Shown: positions 33,874 through 42,749, numbered from the stretch's first letter. The stretch is DNA of 64,000 nucleotides from Actinomadura meyerae (GCF_900188445.1 NZ_FZOR01000038.1:1-64000), one strand, 5' to 3'. The notes: generated by a model from the sequence alone, not told the origin. Program-made: numbers and translations.

Positions 33874-35844
33874 TTGGCCAGGCGACCCCTGAGACGGACC
33901 CGGCGGACGATGACGCTGGCCGTGCTGACCGGCGCGGCGCTCGCGGGCGGCGGCACGGCGGCGCTGGCGCAGCCGTCCCCCAAGATCGTGGTGAAGGACG
34001 GCGTGACCCAGCCCGTCTTCTCCTACAAGGACGCGATCCGCGAGCACGTGTACGTCGAGTCCGCCGTGGACAGCGACGGCGACGGACGCAAGGACCGCGT
34101 CAACGTCGACATCATCCGGCCCAAGGAGACCGAGCACGGCCTCAAGGTCCCGGTGATCATGGACGAGAGCCCGTACTACGACAACGCGGGCCGCGGCAAC
34201 GAGAGCGAGCTGAAGACCTACGACGCCGCCGGGAACCCGGTGCGGTTCCCCCTGTACTACGACAACTACTTCGTCCCGCGCGGGTACGCGTTCCTCGCCG
34301 TGGACATGGTCGGGACGACCCGCTCCGACGGCTGCCCCGTCAGCGGCGGGCCCACCGACGTCCTCGGCGGCAAGGCCGTGGTCGACTGGCTCAACGGCCG
34401 GGCGAAGGCGTACCGGGCGGACGGCACCCCGGTCCGGGCGACCTGGTCGACCGGCCGCACCGGCATGATCGGCAAGTCGTACGACGGGACGCTCGCCAAC
34501 GGCGTCGCCGCGACCGGCGTCGAGGGGCTGGAGACGATCGTCCCGATCTCGGCGATCAGCAGCTGGTACGGCTACAGCCGGATGAACGGCGTGAAGTACT
34601 GGACGGACGAGCAGCCCTGGCTCGCGAGCTACGTCGACACCGACCCGCCCGAGAAGTGCGCCGCCGTCAACGCCGCCCTGGACGCGGGCGAGGACGACGC
34701 CACCGGGAACTACAACGCCTACTGGAAGACCGCCGACTACCGGGACGGGACGATCGCCCGCGCGTCCCGGGTCCGGGCGAGCATCTTCGCCGCCCACGGC
34801 GTCAACGACCTGAACGTCAAGGACGACCATTTCGCCGAGTGGTGGAGCGCCCTCGCGCGGCGCGGCGTGCAGCGCAAGGTGTGGCTGTCGCAGCGCGGCC
34901 ACGTCGACCCGTTCGACACCCGCCGCGACGCGTGGGTGGCGACGCTGCACCGCTGGTTCGACCACGAGCTGCAGAAGATCCCCAACGGGATCATGCGGGA
35001 GCCCCGCGCCGACATCGAGATCGGCCCCGACCAGTGGATCACCCAGCGGGACTGGCCGTCCCGCGACGCCCGGAGCATCGTCCTGCGCCCCGGCCCCGAG
35101 GGCGCTCTCGGCCTGGAGCGCGCGCCGCACGGCGCGACGGCCGCCTTCACCGACGCCCCCGGCCCGCGCGGCGGCGGCACCTCCGAGAGCGCGATGGTCG
35201 CCGACCCGACGGCCGCGCAGCCGTACCGGGCCGCGTTCGTGTCCGCTCCCCTGCCGCGGACGGGTCGCCTCTCCGGCACCCCCGAGGCCACGCTCCGCAT
35301 CAAGCTGGACAAGCCCACCGCCAACCTCACGGCGCTGCTCGTCGACTACGGCGAGGACACCCGGGTGAACTACCTCGGCTCGGGCTCCGGGATCCGGACC
35401 CTCGACACCGAGGACTGCCACGGCGAGAGCACGCCCTCCGACGACGCCTGCTACAAGAAGACCGAGGTCACGACGGTCACGTCCCCGGTGAACGTGATCG
35501 CCCGCGGCTGGCTCGACGCCCAGAACGCCCATTCCCTGAGCCGCCCGAAGCCGCTGAAGCCGGGCCGGTACCACACCGTCCGCTGGGAGACGCTCAGCCA
35601 GGAGTACCTGCTGAAGAAGGGCCACCGCCTGGCGCTCGTCCTGGCCGGGACGGACGCCGACTACAACACCGAGACCCCCACCGGCGCCCAGGTCACGGTC
35701 GACCTGCGCGGCTCGTCGGTCAGCATCCCGGTGGTCGCCGCCGAGGACGACCCGGCCGCCCTCGTCGCCCCGCCGGAGCGCTCCGCCACCTGGCGCGGCC
35801 CGACACAGGTCACCCTCCCCGTCCAGGAACGCGAGCTGTACTGA
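33874..35844 (+). CDS. Secreted Xaa-Pro dipeptidyl-peptidase (S15 family)
   Basis: A 656-residue exported serine peptidase that removes N-terminal X-Pro dipeptides. TTG 33874 was chosen because GGAGG lies 6 nt upstream and the product then starts with a basic region and a clean signal sequence (TMTLAVLTGAALAGGGTAAL, cut near ALAQ). The S15 domain has KVPVIMDESPYYDNAGRGN, the nucleophile region GRTGMIGKSYDGTLANG with Ser near residue 202, and WLSQRGHVDPFDTRRD with the catalytic His near 342. The C-terminal jelly-roll domain includes TALLVDYGEDTRVNYLG and KPLKPGRYHTVRW. A perfect 13-bp terminator follows. Confidence 0.9.
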   Translation: MARRPLRRTRRTMTLAVLTGAALAGGGTAALAQPSPKIVVKDGVTQPVFSYKDAIREHVYVESAVDSDGDGRKDRVNVDIIRPKETEHGLKVPVIMDESPYYDNAGRGNESELKTYDAAGNPVRFPLYYDNYFVPRGYAFLAVDMVGTTRSDGCPVSGGPTDVLGGKAVVDWLNGRAKAYRADGTPVRATWSTGRTGMIGKSYDGTLANGVAATGVEGLETIVPISAISSWYGYSRMNGVKYWTDEQPWLASYVDTDPPEKCAAVNAALDAGEDDATGNYNAYWKTADYRDGTIARASRVRASIFAAHGVNDLNVKDDHFAEWWSALARRGVQRKVWLSQRGHVDPFDTRRDAWVATLHRWFDHELQKIPNGIMREPRADIEIGPDQWITQRDWPSRDARSIVLRPGPEGALGLERAPHGATAAFTDAPGPRGGGTSESAMVADPTAAQPYRAAFVSAPLPRTGRLSGTPEATLRIKLDKPTANLTALLVDYGEDTRVNYLGSGSGIRTLDTEDCHGESTPSDDACYKKTEVTTVTSPVNVIARGWLDAQNAHSLSRPKPLKPGRYHTVRWETLSQEYLLKKGHRLALVLAGTDADYNTETPTGAQVTVDLRGSSVSIPVVAAEDDPAALVAPPERSATWRGPTQVTLPVQERELY

Positions 35845-35851
35845 CCACCCC

Positions 35852-35883
35852 GGCCCGCCGCCCGCAACCCCGGGCGGCGGGCC
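35852..35883 (+). terminator. Terminator after the Xaa-Pro peptidase gene
   Basis: GGCCCGCCGCCCG (35852-35864) pairs perfectly with 35871-35883 around a 6-nt loop, 7 bp after the stop codon; a short T run (GTTT) follows ten bases later. Confidence 0.75.
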
Positions 35884-36026
35884 GCGCCCCGTTTCGACCC
35901 ACCCCAGCCCAGGGGAAGGCACAGTAAGTATCCGAATCATCACACACCGAACCGCGTTGTGCGCCATCATGCGAACCACAAGGAGGCTGGGCAAAGAGGG
36001 GCCGCGTGCTGGAAGGGGTGAGCCGC

Positions 36027-36374
36027 ATGACCTTCTACCTCAGGGCCGATCTCACCTTCGTCTGCGTGGACCCGACACGCGACACGGACGATGATTTCGA
36101 CACCTTCACCGACGCCGTCACCGATGCCCTCTACGATCTGGCCGATGTCGACGAGGGGATCATCGACCCGGACATCACCGTGAAGATCACTGAGCGGTGG
36201 GCGGGCATTCTCATGGGCATCACGGCCGATACCGAGGCGGACGCCGTGCGCCTCTTCTCGGCCAATGTCCGCGCCGCGCTGCACGCCGCCGGATGCGGTA
36301 CCCCCGACTGGCCCATCTTCAGGCCGACCAACCCGGTGCCCGAGGTCCAGCCGGCCGATTTCACCCGCACCTGA
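36027..36374 (+). CDS. Hypothetical acidic protein, 115 residues
   Basis: ATG 36027 is preceded by GGAAGGGG at 8-nt spacing, and third positions show coding bias, so the gene is likely real. The product is acidic in its first half (VDPTRDTDDDFDTFTDAVTD, ALYDLADVDEGIIDPDITVK), followed by a regular alpha/beta-looking segment (ITERWAGILMGITADTEADA) and a proline-rich tail. There is no signal peptide or membrane segment, and I recognise no family. The alternation of strands and helices resembles small single-domain actinomycete proteins of unknown function. It stands alone between a terminator and the convergent polymerase gene. Confidence 0.6.
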   Translation: MTFYLRADLTFVCVDPTRDTDDDFDTFTDAVTDALYDLADVDEGIIDPDITVKITERWAGILMGITADTEADAVRLFSANVRAALHAAGCGTPDWPIFRPTNPVPEVQPADFTRT

Positions 36375-36442
36375 GCCCCGCCGAGAACCGCCCCGCCTCC
36401 TTCCGGGCGGGACGGGTCGCGGGTGCGCCCGGTCGTCGGAGG

Positions 36443-37525
36443 TCAGCGGTTGTCGGTGTTCTTGCTGGGTTGGACGCGCTTCGGCTCGCCGGGCATCTTG
36501 GGGTAGTTCGGGGGGTACGGCATGTCGCCGAGGCCGTGGTCCTTCTCGTCGCGGTCGGCCAGGTCGAGCAGGCCGTCGAGGGAGAAGGACGCGTCGTCGA
36601 TGGACGCGTGGAGGTCGCCCAGTTCGGCGAACCGGGCCGGCATGGTGGCGATGGTGAAGTCGCGCGGATCGGCGTCGGCCAGCTCATCCCAGGTCAGGGG
36701 GGCCGAGACGGGGGCGTGCGGGGCCGGCCGGACGCTGTAGGCCGAGGCGATCGTCCGGTCGCGGGCGTTCTGGTTGAAGTCGATGAAGATCTGCTCGCCG
36801 CGCTCCTCCTTCCACCACTTGGTGGTGACGTCGGCGGGGGCGCGCCGCTCGACCTCGCGGGCGAAGGCGAGCGCGGCGCGGCGGACCTCGGTGAACGTCC
36901 AGCGGGGCTCGATCCGGACGTAGATGTGCACGCCCGCCTTGCCGGAGGTCTTGACGTAGCCGGTGTAGCCCAGCTCGTCCAGCAGCTCGCGGGCCGGGCC
37001 GAGCGCGACCCGGACGGCGTCGGAGAAGTCGGTGCCGGGCTGCGGGTCGAGGTCGATGCGCAGCTCGTCGGGGTGGTCGACGTCGCCCTTGCGGACGGGC
37101 CACGGGTGGAAGGTCAGCGTGCCGAGGTTGGCCGCCCAGGCGATCACGGCGGGCTCGGTCGGGCACACCTCGTCGGCCGAGCGCCCGCTGGGGAACGCGA
37201 TGCGCGCCGTCTGCACCCAGTCGGGCGCCCCCTTGGGGATGCGCTTCTGGTAGAACGCGTCGGACTTGCCCGCGCCCATGCCCGCCTGGCCGCGCGCGTA
37301 GTCTTCGCGGGTGGCCATCTTCGCGCCCTCGAAGACCCCGGCGGGCCACCGCTCCAGCGTCGTCGGGCGGTCGCGGGTCGCGCGCAGGATGCCGTCGCCG
37401 ACGGCCAGGTAGTACTCCACCAGCTGCCGCTTGGTGTAGCCGTGCTCCGGGAAGTAGACCTTGTCGGGATTGGTCACCTTGACGAGCCGATCCCCGACCG
37501 GGATCTCGATGTAGGGCGAGGCCAT
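36443..37525 (-). CDS. LigD-type DNA primase-polymerase domain protein
   Basis: A 360-residue stand-alone LigD polymerase domain. Seen are VTNPDKVYFPEHGYTKRQLV, EYYLAVGDGILRATRDRPTT, the DELRIDLDPQPGTDFSDAVR metal-binding pair of aspartates, YVKTSGKAGVHIYVRIEP and IFIDFNQNARDRTIASAYSV. Such proteins extend and fill DNA ends for non-homologous end joining or base-excision repair together with Ku and LigC/LigD. No ku gene is in the window; ligC at 25369 is the only obvious partner here. ATG 37525 keeps the family N-terminus. It is divergent from msrB across 65 bp. Confidence 0.9.
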   Translation of the reverse strand: MASPYIEIPVGDRLVKVTNPDKVYFPEHGYTKRQLVEYYLAVGDGILRATRDRPTTLERWPAGVFEGAKMATREDYARGQAGMGAGKSDAFYQKRIPKGAPDWVQTARIAFPSGRSADEVCPTEPAVIAWAANLGTLTFHPWPVRKGDVDHPDELRIDLDPQPGTDFSDAVRVALGPARELLDELGYTGYVKTSGKAGVHIYVRIEPRWTFTEVRRAALAFAREVERRAPADVTTKWWKEERGEQIFIDFNQNARDRTIASAYSVRPAPHAPVSAPLTWDELADADPRDFTIATMPARFAELGDLHASIDDASFSLDGLLDLADRDEKDHGLGDMPYPPNYPKMPGEPKRVQPSKNTDNR

Positions 37526-37590
37526 GACTGCACGTTAACCCACGTGCACGACAGTCCTCCGGAGCGTCCCCGCCGGGTACCGTCGGAGGC

Positions 37591-37992
37591 ATGGAGAAGA
37601 TCCGCAAGAGCGAGGACGAGTGGCGGGCGCAGCTCAGCCCCGAGGAGTACCGCGTGCTGCGGGAGGCCGGTACGGAGAAGCCGTTCACCGGCGAGTACAC
37701 CGACACCAAGACGGTCGGCGTGTACCGGTGCCGCGCCTGCGGGACGGAGCTGTTCCGGTCGGAGACCAAGTTCGAGAGCCACTGCGGCTGGCCGTCGTTC
37801 TACGAGCCCGCCGACTCCGACAAGGTCACCCTGATCGAGGACCGCTCCCTCGGCATGGTCCGGACGGAGGTGCGCTGCGCGGTGTGCGACTCCCACCTCG
37901 GGCACGTCTTCCACGGTGAGGGCTACGACACCCCCACCGACGACCGGTACTGCATCAACTCGATCTCGCTGACCCTCGAACCCGCCGAGTAG
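37591..37992 (+). CDS. msrB: Peptide methionine-R-sulfoxide reductase
   Basis: A 133-residue MsrB that reduces methionine-R-sulfoxide. Two CxxC zinc pairs are present (YRCRACGTELF and RCAVCDSHLGHVF), with HCGWPSFYEP and the catalytic cysteine in DRYCINSISLTL. Length and start (MEKIRKSEDEWRAQLSPEEY) are normal. It is not linked to msrA, which lies 23 kb away. Two GC-rich hairpins follow before the convergent hemQ gene. Confidence 0.95.
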   Translation: MEKIRKSEDEWRAQLSPEEYRVLREAGTEKPFTGEYTDTKTVGVYRCRACGTELFRSETKFESHCGWPSFYEPADSDKVTLIEDRSLGMVRTEVRCAVCDSHLGHVFHGEGYDTPTDDRYCINSISLTLEPAE

Positions 37993-37998
37993 CGGGCC

Positions 37999-38075
37999 CG
38001 CCCGCACTCCGGTGCGGGCGCGTTGCCTCGCGGCGTGTTGCCCTCCATGAGCGCGCCGGGAAGGGCAACACGCCG
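37999..38075. terminator. Two hairpins between convergent msrB and hemQ
   Basis: First: CGCCCGCAC (37999-38007) with 38012-38020, 4-nt loop, directly after msrB. Second: CGGCGTGTTGCCCT (38031-38044) with 38062-38075, perfect 14 bp and 17-nt loop, symmetrical with respect to both genes. Confidence 0.75.
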
Positions 38076-38086
38076 GTGAGCGCCGC

Positions 38087-38785
38087 TCAGGCCAGGCCGG
38101 CGACCAGTTCGGCGACCGGCTTGCGGCGGCCGGTGTAGAACGGGATCTCCAGGCGGGTGTGCAGCCGCGCCTTCGCGCCGCGCAGGTGGCGCATCAGGTC
38201 GACGATGCGGTGCAGCTCGTCGGCCTCGAACGCCAGCATCCACTCGTAGTCGCCGAGCGCGAACGCCGAGACCGTGTTGGCCCGGACGTCGGGGTAGTCG
38301 CGCGCCATCCTGCCGTGCTCGGCGAGCATCGCGCGGCGCTCGTCGTCCGGCAGCAGGTACCACTCGTAGGACCGCACGAACGGGTACACGCACACGTAGG
38401 CGCGGGGCTCCTCATCGGCGAGGAACGCCGGGATGTGGCTCTTGTTGAACTCGGCCGGGCGGTGCAGCGCCATCTGCGACCAGACCGGCTCGCTGGCGCG
38501 CCCCAGCGCCGTCCGGCGGAACCGGGTGTAGACCTCCTGCAGGTCGTCGGACGTCGGGGCGTGCCACCAGAACATGTAGTCGGCGTCCGCGCGCAGCCCG
38601 GCGACGTCGTAGGCGCCGCGGGTGGTGACGTCCTTCTGCGCGGCCTGGTCGAGCAGGTCCTGCACCTCGGCGGCGTCCCGCTCGCCGAGCGTGCCGGGCT
38701 TCGCGACGCGGAAGACCGACCACATCGTGTAGCGGATGACGTTATTGAGTTCGCGTGCCTTCGGCTTGCCCGCCTGATCGGCCAT
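38087..38785 (-). CDS. hemQ: Coproheme decarboxylase HemQ
   Basis: A 232-residue chlorite-dismutase-family protein that oxidatively decarboxylates coproheme III to haem b in the Gram-positive haem pathway. Seen are NNVIRYTMWSVFRVAKPG, ADYMFWWHAPTSDDLQEVYT, SHIPAFLADEEPRAYVCVYP, SYEWYLLPDDERRAMLAEHG and NTVSAFALGDYEWMLAFEAD, which hold the substrate-binding and proximal residues. ATG 38785 follows AGGAGTGG. The gene overlaps the end of hemY by 44 bp, so the two are co-expressed. Confidence 0.93.
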   Translation of the reverse strand: MADQAGKPKARELNNVIRYTMWSVFRVAKPGTLGERDAAEVQDLLDQAAQKDVTTRGAYDVAGLRADADYMFWWHAPTSDDLQEVYTRFRRTALGRASEPVWSQMALHRPAEFNKSHIPAFLADEEPRAYVCVYPFVRSYEWYLLPDDERRAMLAEHGRMARDYPDVRANTVSAFALGDYEWMLAFEADELHRIVDLMRHLRGAKARLHTRLEIPFYTGRRKPVAELVAGLA

Positions 38786-40214
38786 GTTCCACTCCTTCTC
38801 GACTGCGCAGATGGTCCAGCACCCGGGTCGCCGCCGCGCGCGCCGAGGCGATGCACGCGGGGATGCCGAGCCCGTCGTAGGCGGCGCCCGCCACGGCCAG
38901 CCCCGGCGTTCCGGCGACCGCGGCGCGGACCCTGGCCACGCGGTCGGCGTGGCCCACGTTGTACTGCGGGAGGCCGCCGCCCCACCGGGTCACCCGGCTC
39001 TCGACGGGCAGTTCCGTGACGCCGCACGTCGCGGCGAGCTCGGCCATGGCGCTGGCGGCCAGTTCCTCGTCGGGCCGCTGGAGCGTGCGCTCCTCGCCGA
39101 GCCGCCCGATGGAGCAGCGCACGGCGATGACGCCGGGGTCGCGGTCGCGCAGGTGCGGCCATTTTACCGAGCTGAACGTGACGGCCTTGACGCCCCGCCC
39201 GCCGCGCCCGGGGTCGCTCTCCACGGCCGGGACGAGGTAGCCGCTGCCCTTCGGCAGCCGCGGGAACGCGGTGGTGCGGTAGGCGAGCGTGACGATCGCC
39301 ATGCTGGCGTACTCGATGGCCGCGAGCTCCCGCGCGGCGGCGGGCACGTCCGGCTCCAGCAGCCGGGACGCGGGCGCGGCCGGGACCGCGACGACCACGG
39401 CGTCGGCGTCCAGGTACTCGGGGTCGCGGGTCGGGCCGACGGTGAGCCGCCAGCCGTCCTCGCGGCGGCGCAGCTCGCGGACCGTCGCGCCGGTGCGGAC
39501 CGTCCCGCCGGCGGCGGTGATGTCGGCCGCGACCAGGTGCGGGAGGGTGCCGAGGCCGTCCGGCAGCGTGGCGAACACCGGGCCCGCGTCGGCGGGCGCG
39601 GCCTTGCGGATGCCCTGGACGGCGCTGATCAGCGACCGCTGGCCGCGCGCGGCGGCGGCGACGGCGGGCAGCGTGGCCTCGAACGACAGCAGCTCGGCAC
39701 GGCCCGCGTACACGCCGCCGAGCAGCGGCTCGACGAGCCGGTCGACGACCTCGCGGCCGACGCGGGCGCCGATGTAGGCGGCGACGGACACGTCCCCGCC
39801 GCGCGGCGTCTCCGGCAGCACGAGGTCGAGCGGGACGCGCGCGAGCCCGGCCGGCGAGAGCACCCCGGCGGCGGCCAGCGCGCGCAGGTCGGACGGGACG
39901 CCCATGACCTGCCCGGACGGGAGGCGGCGCAGCGCGCCGCGGCTGAGGATGGCCGACGAGGCGGTGCCGGGGTTCACCAGGTCGGCGGCGCGGCCGAGAC
40001 CGCGCACGAGGTCGAGGCCCTCGGGGCGGCGGGCCAGCATCGACTCGGCGCCCTCGTCCACCGGGACGCCGGCGATCTCGCTGACATGGAGCTTGCCGCC
40101 GATCCGGGGGGAGCCCTCCAGCACGGTCACCCGCACACCGTCCCGGGCGAGCGTCCGGGCGGCGGCGAGGCCGGCGATGCCGCCCCCGACGACGACGGCA
40201 TGGGACGTGGTCAT
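38742..40214 (-). CDS. hemY: Coproporphyrinogen III/protoporphyrinogen oxidase
   Basis: A 490-residue FAD protein of the HemY/HemG family, in HemQ organisms the coproporphyrinogen-to-coproporphyrin oxidase. The FAD motif HAVVVGGGIAGLAAARTLAR, the EGSPRIGGKLHVSEIAGVPV block and DEGAESMLARRPEG are at the N-terminus; LAVAGAAYDGLGIPACIASA closes the FAD site near the C-terminus. It lies upstream of hemQ with a 44-bp overlap. Its usual partner hemE is not adjacent but 2.5 kb away, beyond two oppositely oriented genes, so hemY needs its own promoter in the 151-bp region before 40366. Confidence 0.93.
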   Translation of the reverse strand: MTTSHAVVVGGGIAGLAAARTLARDGVRVTVLEGSPRIGGKLHVSEIAGVPVDEGAESMLARRPEGLDLVRGLGRAADLVNPGTASSAILSRGALRRLPSGQVMGVPSDLRALAAAGVLSPAGLARVPLDLVLPETPRGGDVSVAAYIGARVGREVVDRLVEPLLGGVYAGRAELLSFEATLPAVAAAARGQRSLISAVQGIRKAAPADAGPVFATLPDGLGTLPHLVAADITAAGGTVRTGATVRELRRREDGWRLTVGPTRDPEYLDADAVVVAVPAAPASRLLEPDVPAAARELAAIEYASMAIVTLAYRTTAFPRLPKGSGYLVPAVESDPGRGGRGVKAVTFSSVKWPHLRDRDPGVIAVRCSIGRLGEERTLQRPDEELAASAMAELAATCGVTELPVESRVTRWGGGLPQYNVGHADRVARVRAAVAGTPGLAVAGAAYDGLGIPACIASARAAATRVLDHLRSREGVEHGRSGGQAEGTRTQ

Positions 40215-40343
40215 GCCTCCAGCCTTCCAGACGGTCCGGCGGATCGCGCACCGGGGCGGCCGGAGCGTCGCGCGTCACACCGGCCCGGCCCGGACCGCCG
40301 CCGGGCCCCTTTTTATCGGAGAAGTGACAAGATCTCCGACACC

Positions 40344-40363
40344 ATGCCAGTGAATACTGGCAT
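40344..40363. promoter_or_regulatory. Perfect 8-bp palindrome immediately before a secreted-protein gene
   Basis: ATGCCAGT (40344-40351), GAAT, ACTGGCAT (40356-40363), ending 2 bp before ATG 40366. It contains AATACT at the -10 distance expected for a leaderless message of that gene and lies in the divergent region with hemY. It is a good operator candidate. Confidence 0.5.
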
Positions 40364-40365
40364 GC

Positions 40366-41463
40366 ATGATCTCCTGGAAGGCTCCTCTGGCCGCCGCCGC
40401 GGCGCTCCTGCTGGCCGCCGGGCTCGCGTCCCCGGCCGAAGCCGCGACCCGCGGCGACTTCAGGCCGGTCCCGCTGCCGTTCTTCTGGCCGAACAACTCC
40501 CTCTACGACGTCGACGCCGCCTCGCCCGACAGCGTCTGGATCTCCGGGCACCAGGGCGAGATCGTCATTCCCGGCCCCATCCCCGGGACCGGGCAGTCGA
40601 TCCCCGGCAACCCCGTCGTGCGGCGCTGGAAGGAGGGGCGCTGGGTCGAGTACGAGCTGCAGAACCTGCCCAACCACGCCTCGGTCACCGACGTCGACGC
40701 CGTCGCCCCCGAGGACGTCTGGATCGGCGCCAGCAGGCTCGGCGACGGGGCGCGCGGCCCCTACCTGGGCCACTTCACGGGAACGCGGTTCGAGGAGGTG
40801 GCCCTGCCGTCGGCGTCCAGGACCCTGGACGTCCACGCGGGCACGGACGGGGTCTGGGTGACCGTGGACAGCGGCGTCTACCGCCGGACGGGCGACACGT
40901 GGACGCACATCACCACGCCTCCGGACACCTACCTGGAGGAGTTCACCATCCGCGCCGACGACGACATCTGGGTCCTCGGCAGCACCGAGCAGAACGGCCG
41001 GACGGTGGAGGCGCACCATTGGGACGGGAACTCCTGGACGGAGGTCCCGGTGAACCAGCCGCCCGAGGGCATCGGCGGCATCAGCGACATGGTGGCCGTC
41101 TCCCCCACCGAGGCGTGGGCGGTCGGGATCGACTACCGCACGTCCCCGGCCACGTCCCGCATGCTGCACTGGGACGGCACCGCGTGGAGCAGCGTCACCC
41201 CGCCGCCCGGCTACAACGCTCTCACCCGGATCGTCAAGGGCGAGGACGGGACGCTGTGGGCGCTCGGCCACAACCTCGACGAGCCCGCCAAGCCCGGACT
41301 GATCCACTACAGCGGCGGCACGTGGGAGCGGGTCCCGACCACGGCCGTGCCGAACCGCAGCAACATCTACGCGGACGCCCTCGCCGTCGTCCCCGGCACC
41401 GGCGCCCTGTGGACGCTCGGGTCGGTGAACATCGGCGGCCCCGTCGTGCTCACCGACGGCTGA
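40366..41463 (+). CDS. Secreted beta-propeller-like protein
   Basis: A 365-residue protein with a clean signal peptide (WKAPLAAAAALLLAAGLASP, cleavage near AEA-AT). The rest contains repeated strands of the form DVDAxxPDSVWISG, DVDAVAPEDVWIGA, ADDDIWVLGS, VSPTEAWAVG and EDGTLWALG, separated by HWDGNSWTEV and HWDGTAWSSV, about one per 45-50 residues. This looks like a five- to six-bladed propeller of the kind found in exported binding proteins. No enzyme motif is visible. ATG 40366 has no ribosome site, so the message may be leaderless. It lies, with the next gene, in an inverted block between hemY and hemE. Confidence 0.7.
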   Translation: MISWKAPLAAAAALLLAAGLASPAEAATRGDFRPVPLPFFWPNNSLYDVDAASPDSVWISGHQGEIVIPGPIPGTGQSIPGNPVVRRWKEGRWVEYELQNLPNHASVTDVDAVAPEDVWIGASRLGDGARGPYLGHFTGTRFEEVALPSASRTLDVHAGTDGVWVTVDSGVYRRTGDTWTHITTPPDTYLEEFTIRADDDIWVLGSTEQNGRTVEAHHWDGNSWTEVPVNQPPEGIGGISDMVAVSPTEAWAVGIDYRTSPATSRMLHWDGTAWSSVTPPPGYNALTRIVKGEDGTLWALGHNLDEPAKPGLIHYSGGTWERVPTTAVPNRSNIYADALAVVPGTGALWTLGSVNIGGPVVLTDG

Positions 41464-41644
41464 CCCGGAACGGGTGACCGGAGACAGGTGACCGACGCGC
41501 GCCGGGCGGCCGGTGCGGTCACGGCCCGCGCGGGGGACGGGCCGTGGCCGCGCCGCACACCCTGTGCCCCGAGTGACCGCGCTTCGTGGCCTGATCGTGA
41601 TTCGGCCCCCGGAACGGTGACCCTCGCCACCCCGTCCAAACGCC

Positions 41645-42697
41645 ATGCGGAACGTCAGGAACGTCACATGCGCGCTGGTCGTCCTGCTGCTGGCCGGGGT
41701 CCTGGCCGCCTGCGGAGGCGGAGGCGGGGGCGGCGACTCGTCGGAGACCGTGGACCGGGGCGGATCGGCGGCCGGCCCCGCGGCACCGCCGCGGGCCGAG
41801 ACCGGGGGCACCGGCAACAACGCCCGGCAGGGCGGCGCCAAGGGCACGCGGGCGCCGCTGCCGAACGGGCAGGAGGTCGTCCGCACGGCGCGCCTGCGGG
41901 TCCGCGCCGGCGACGTGGAGGACGCCTCCGCCAAGGCCAAGCAGATGGCGGAGGCGGCCGGCGGCTACGTCGAGCAGGAGTCGAGTTCGAGCGAGCCGCC
42001 CCGCTCGGAGATCACGCTGAAGGTCCCCACCGCCCGCTACTCCGACGTGCTGAACCGGCTTGGCACGCAGCTCGGCACGCGGCTCTCGCTCTCCCAGGAG
42101 GCCGAGGACGTCACCGGCGAGGTCGCCGACGTCGACGCCCGCGTCCGGTCGGCGAAGGCCGCCCTGGAGTCGTTCCGCAAGCTGCTCGGCCGCGCGAAGT
42201 CCGTGGGCGAGGTCATCCAGGTCGAGCAGGAGATCGCCGAGCGCGAAGCCGACCTGGAGGCCATGCAGGCCCGGCTCAACTCGCTCAAGCACCGCACCCA
42301 GTACGCGACCGTGACGCTGACGCTGGTCACCAAGGCGAACGCGCCGAAGAAGGACGACGACGAGCGCGGCGGGTTCGTCGGCGGCCTGCAGAACGGCTGG
42401 GACGCGTTCACCGCGTTCGTGACCGGACTCGCCGTCGTCGTCGGCTGGCTGCTGCCGTTCCTGCTCGCCGCCGCCGTGGTGGGCGTGCCGCTGTTCCTGC
42501 TCCGGCACCGGCTCCGCGCCCGCTTCGGCGGGCTGCTCGGCGGCCGCCGCGGGCCCGTCCCGCCCCGGGCGCCCGCGCCGCAGCACGGCCCGCAGCACGC
42601 CCCGCAGGGCCCGCAGCGGCCCGCCCAGCAGGACAAGGCGGTCGCCGGCCCTGGGGCCGCCGGCCCGGGGGCGTCGCAGCAGCCGCCGCCCGCCTAG
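41645..42697 (+). CDS. DUF4349 lipoprotein
   Basis: A 350-residue membrane-anchored protein. The lipobox LLLAGVLAAC puts the lipid-modified cysteine at residue 23. A flexible Gly/Ser/Ala-rich stretch is followed by the DUF4349 domain (VRTARLRVRAGDVEDASAKA, TLKVPTARYSDVLNRLGTQL, EDVTGEVADVDARVRSAKAA), which includes a long coiled coil (VIQVEQEIAEREADLEAMQA). A single C-terminal transmembrane helix and a Pro/Gln-rich tail follow. Function unknown; relatives occur beside secretion or stress genes. It is preceded by a 181-bp gap with the word CCCGGAACGG(G)TGACC at about 41464 and 41608. Confidence 0.82.
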   Translation: MRNVRNVTCALVVLLLAGVLAACGGGGGGGDSSETVDRGGSAAGPAAPPRAETGGTGNNARQGGAKGTRAPLPNGQEVVRTARLRVRAGDVEDASAKAKQMAEAAGGYVEQESSSSEPPRSEITLKVPTARYSDVLNRLGTQLGTRLSLSQEAEDVTGEVADVDARVRSAKAALESFRKLLGRAKSVGEVIQVEQEIAEREADLEAMQARLNSLKHRTQYATVTLTLVTKANAPKKDDDERGGFVGGLQNGWDAFTAFVTGLAVVVGWLLPFLLAAAVVGVPLFLLRHRLRARFGGLLGGRRGPVPPRAPAPQHGPQHAPQGPQRPAQQDKAVAGPGAAGPGASQQPPPA

Positions 42698-42698
42698 T

Positions 42699-42749
42699 TC
42701 CGGTCCGTGCTCAGCTCCGGTCCGTGCTCAGCTCCGGTCCGTGCTGCTC
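42699..42749. repeat. Three tandem 17-bp repeats spanning the hemE stop
   Basis: Units 42699-42715 and 42716-42732 are identical (TCCGGTCCGTGCTCAGC); 42733-42749 matches 14 of 17. On the minus strand the hemE TGA is in the middle unit and an extra TGA follows in the outer one. The period is not a multiple of three, so the copies are not simple coding repeats. Confidence 0.75.

Noticed and set aside
33532..35994. Long minus-strand frame opposite the Xaa-Pro peptidase
   Set aside because: The plus-strand product has a signal peptide and the full S15 catalytic set; the antisense product is Val/Gly/Arg-rich without motifs.
41464..41622. Repeated CCCGGAACGG(G)TGACC words before the DUF4349 gene as paired ECF promoters
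   Set aside because: They contain a GGAAC -35-like core but no matching -10 at a consistent distance in both copies.
38194..41940. Very long minus-strand open frame (over 1200 codons) through hemQ, hemY and the propeller-like gene
   Set aside because: It runs through the confident hemQ and hemY genes in another frame and is low-complexity Arg/Pro/Ala. Such open frames are a by-product of high GC content.
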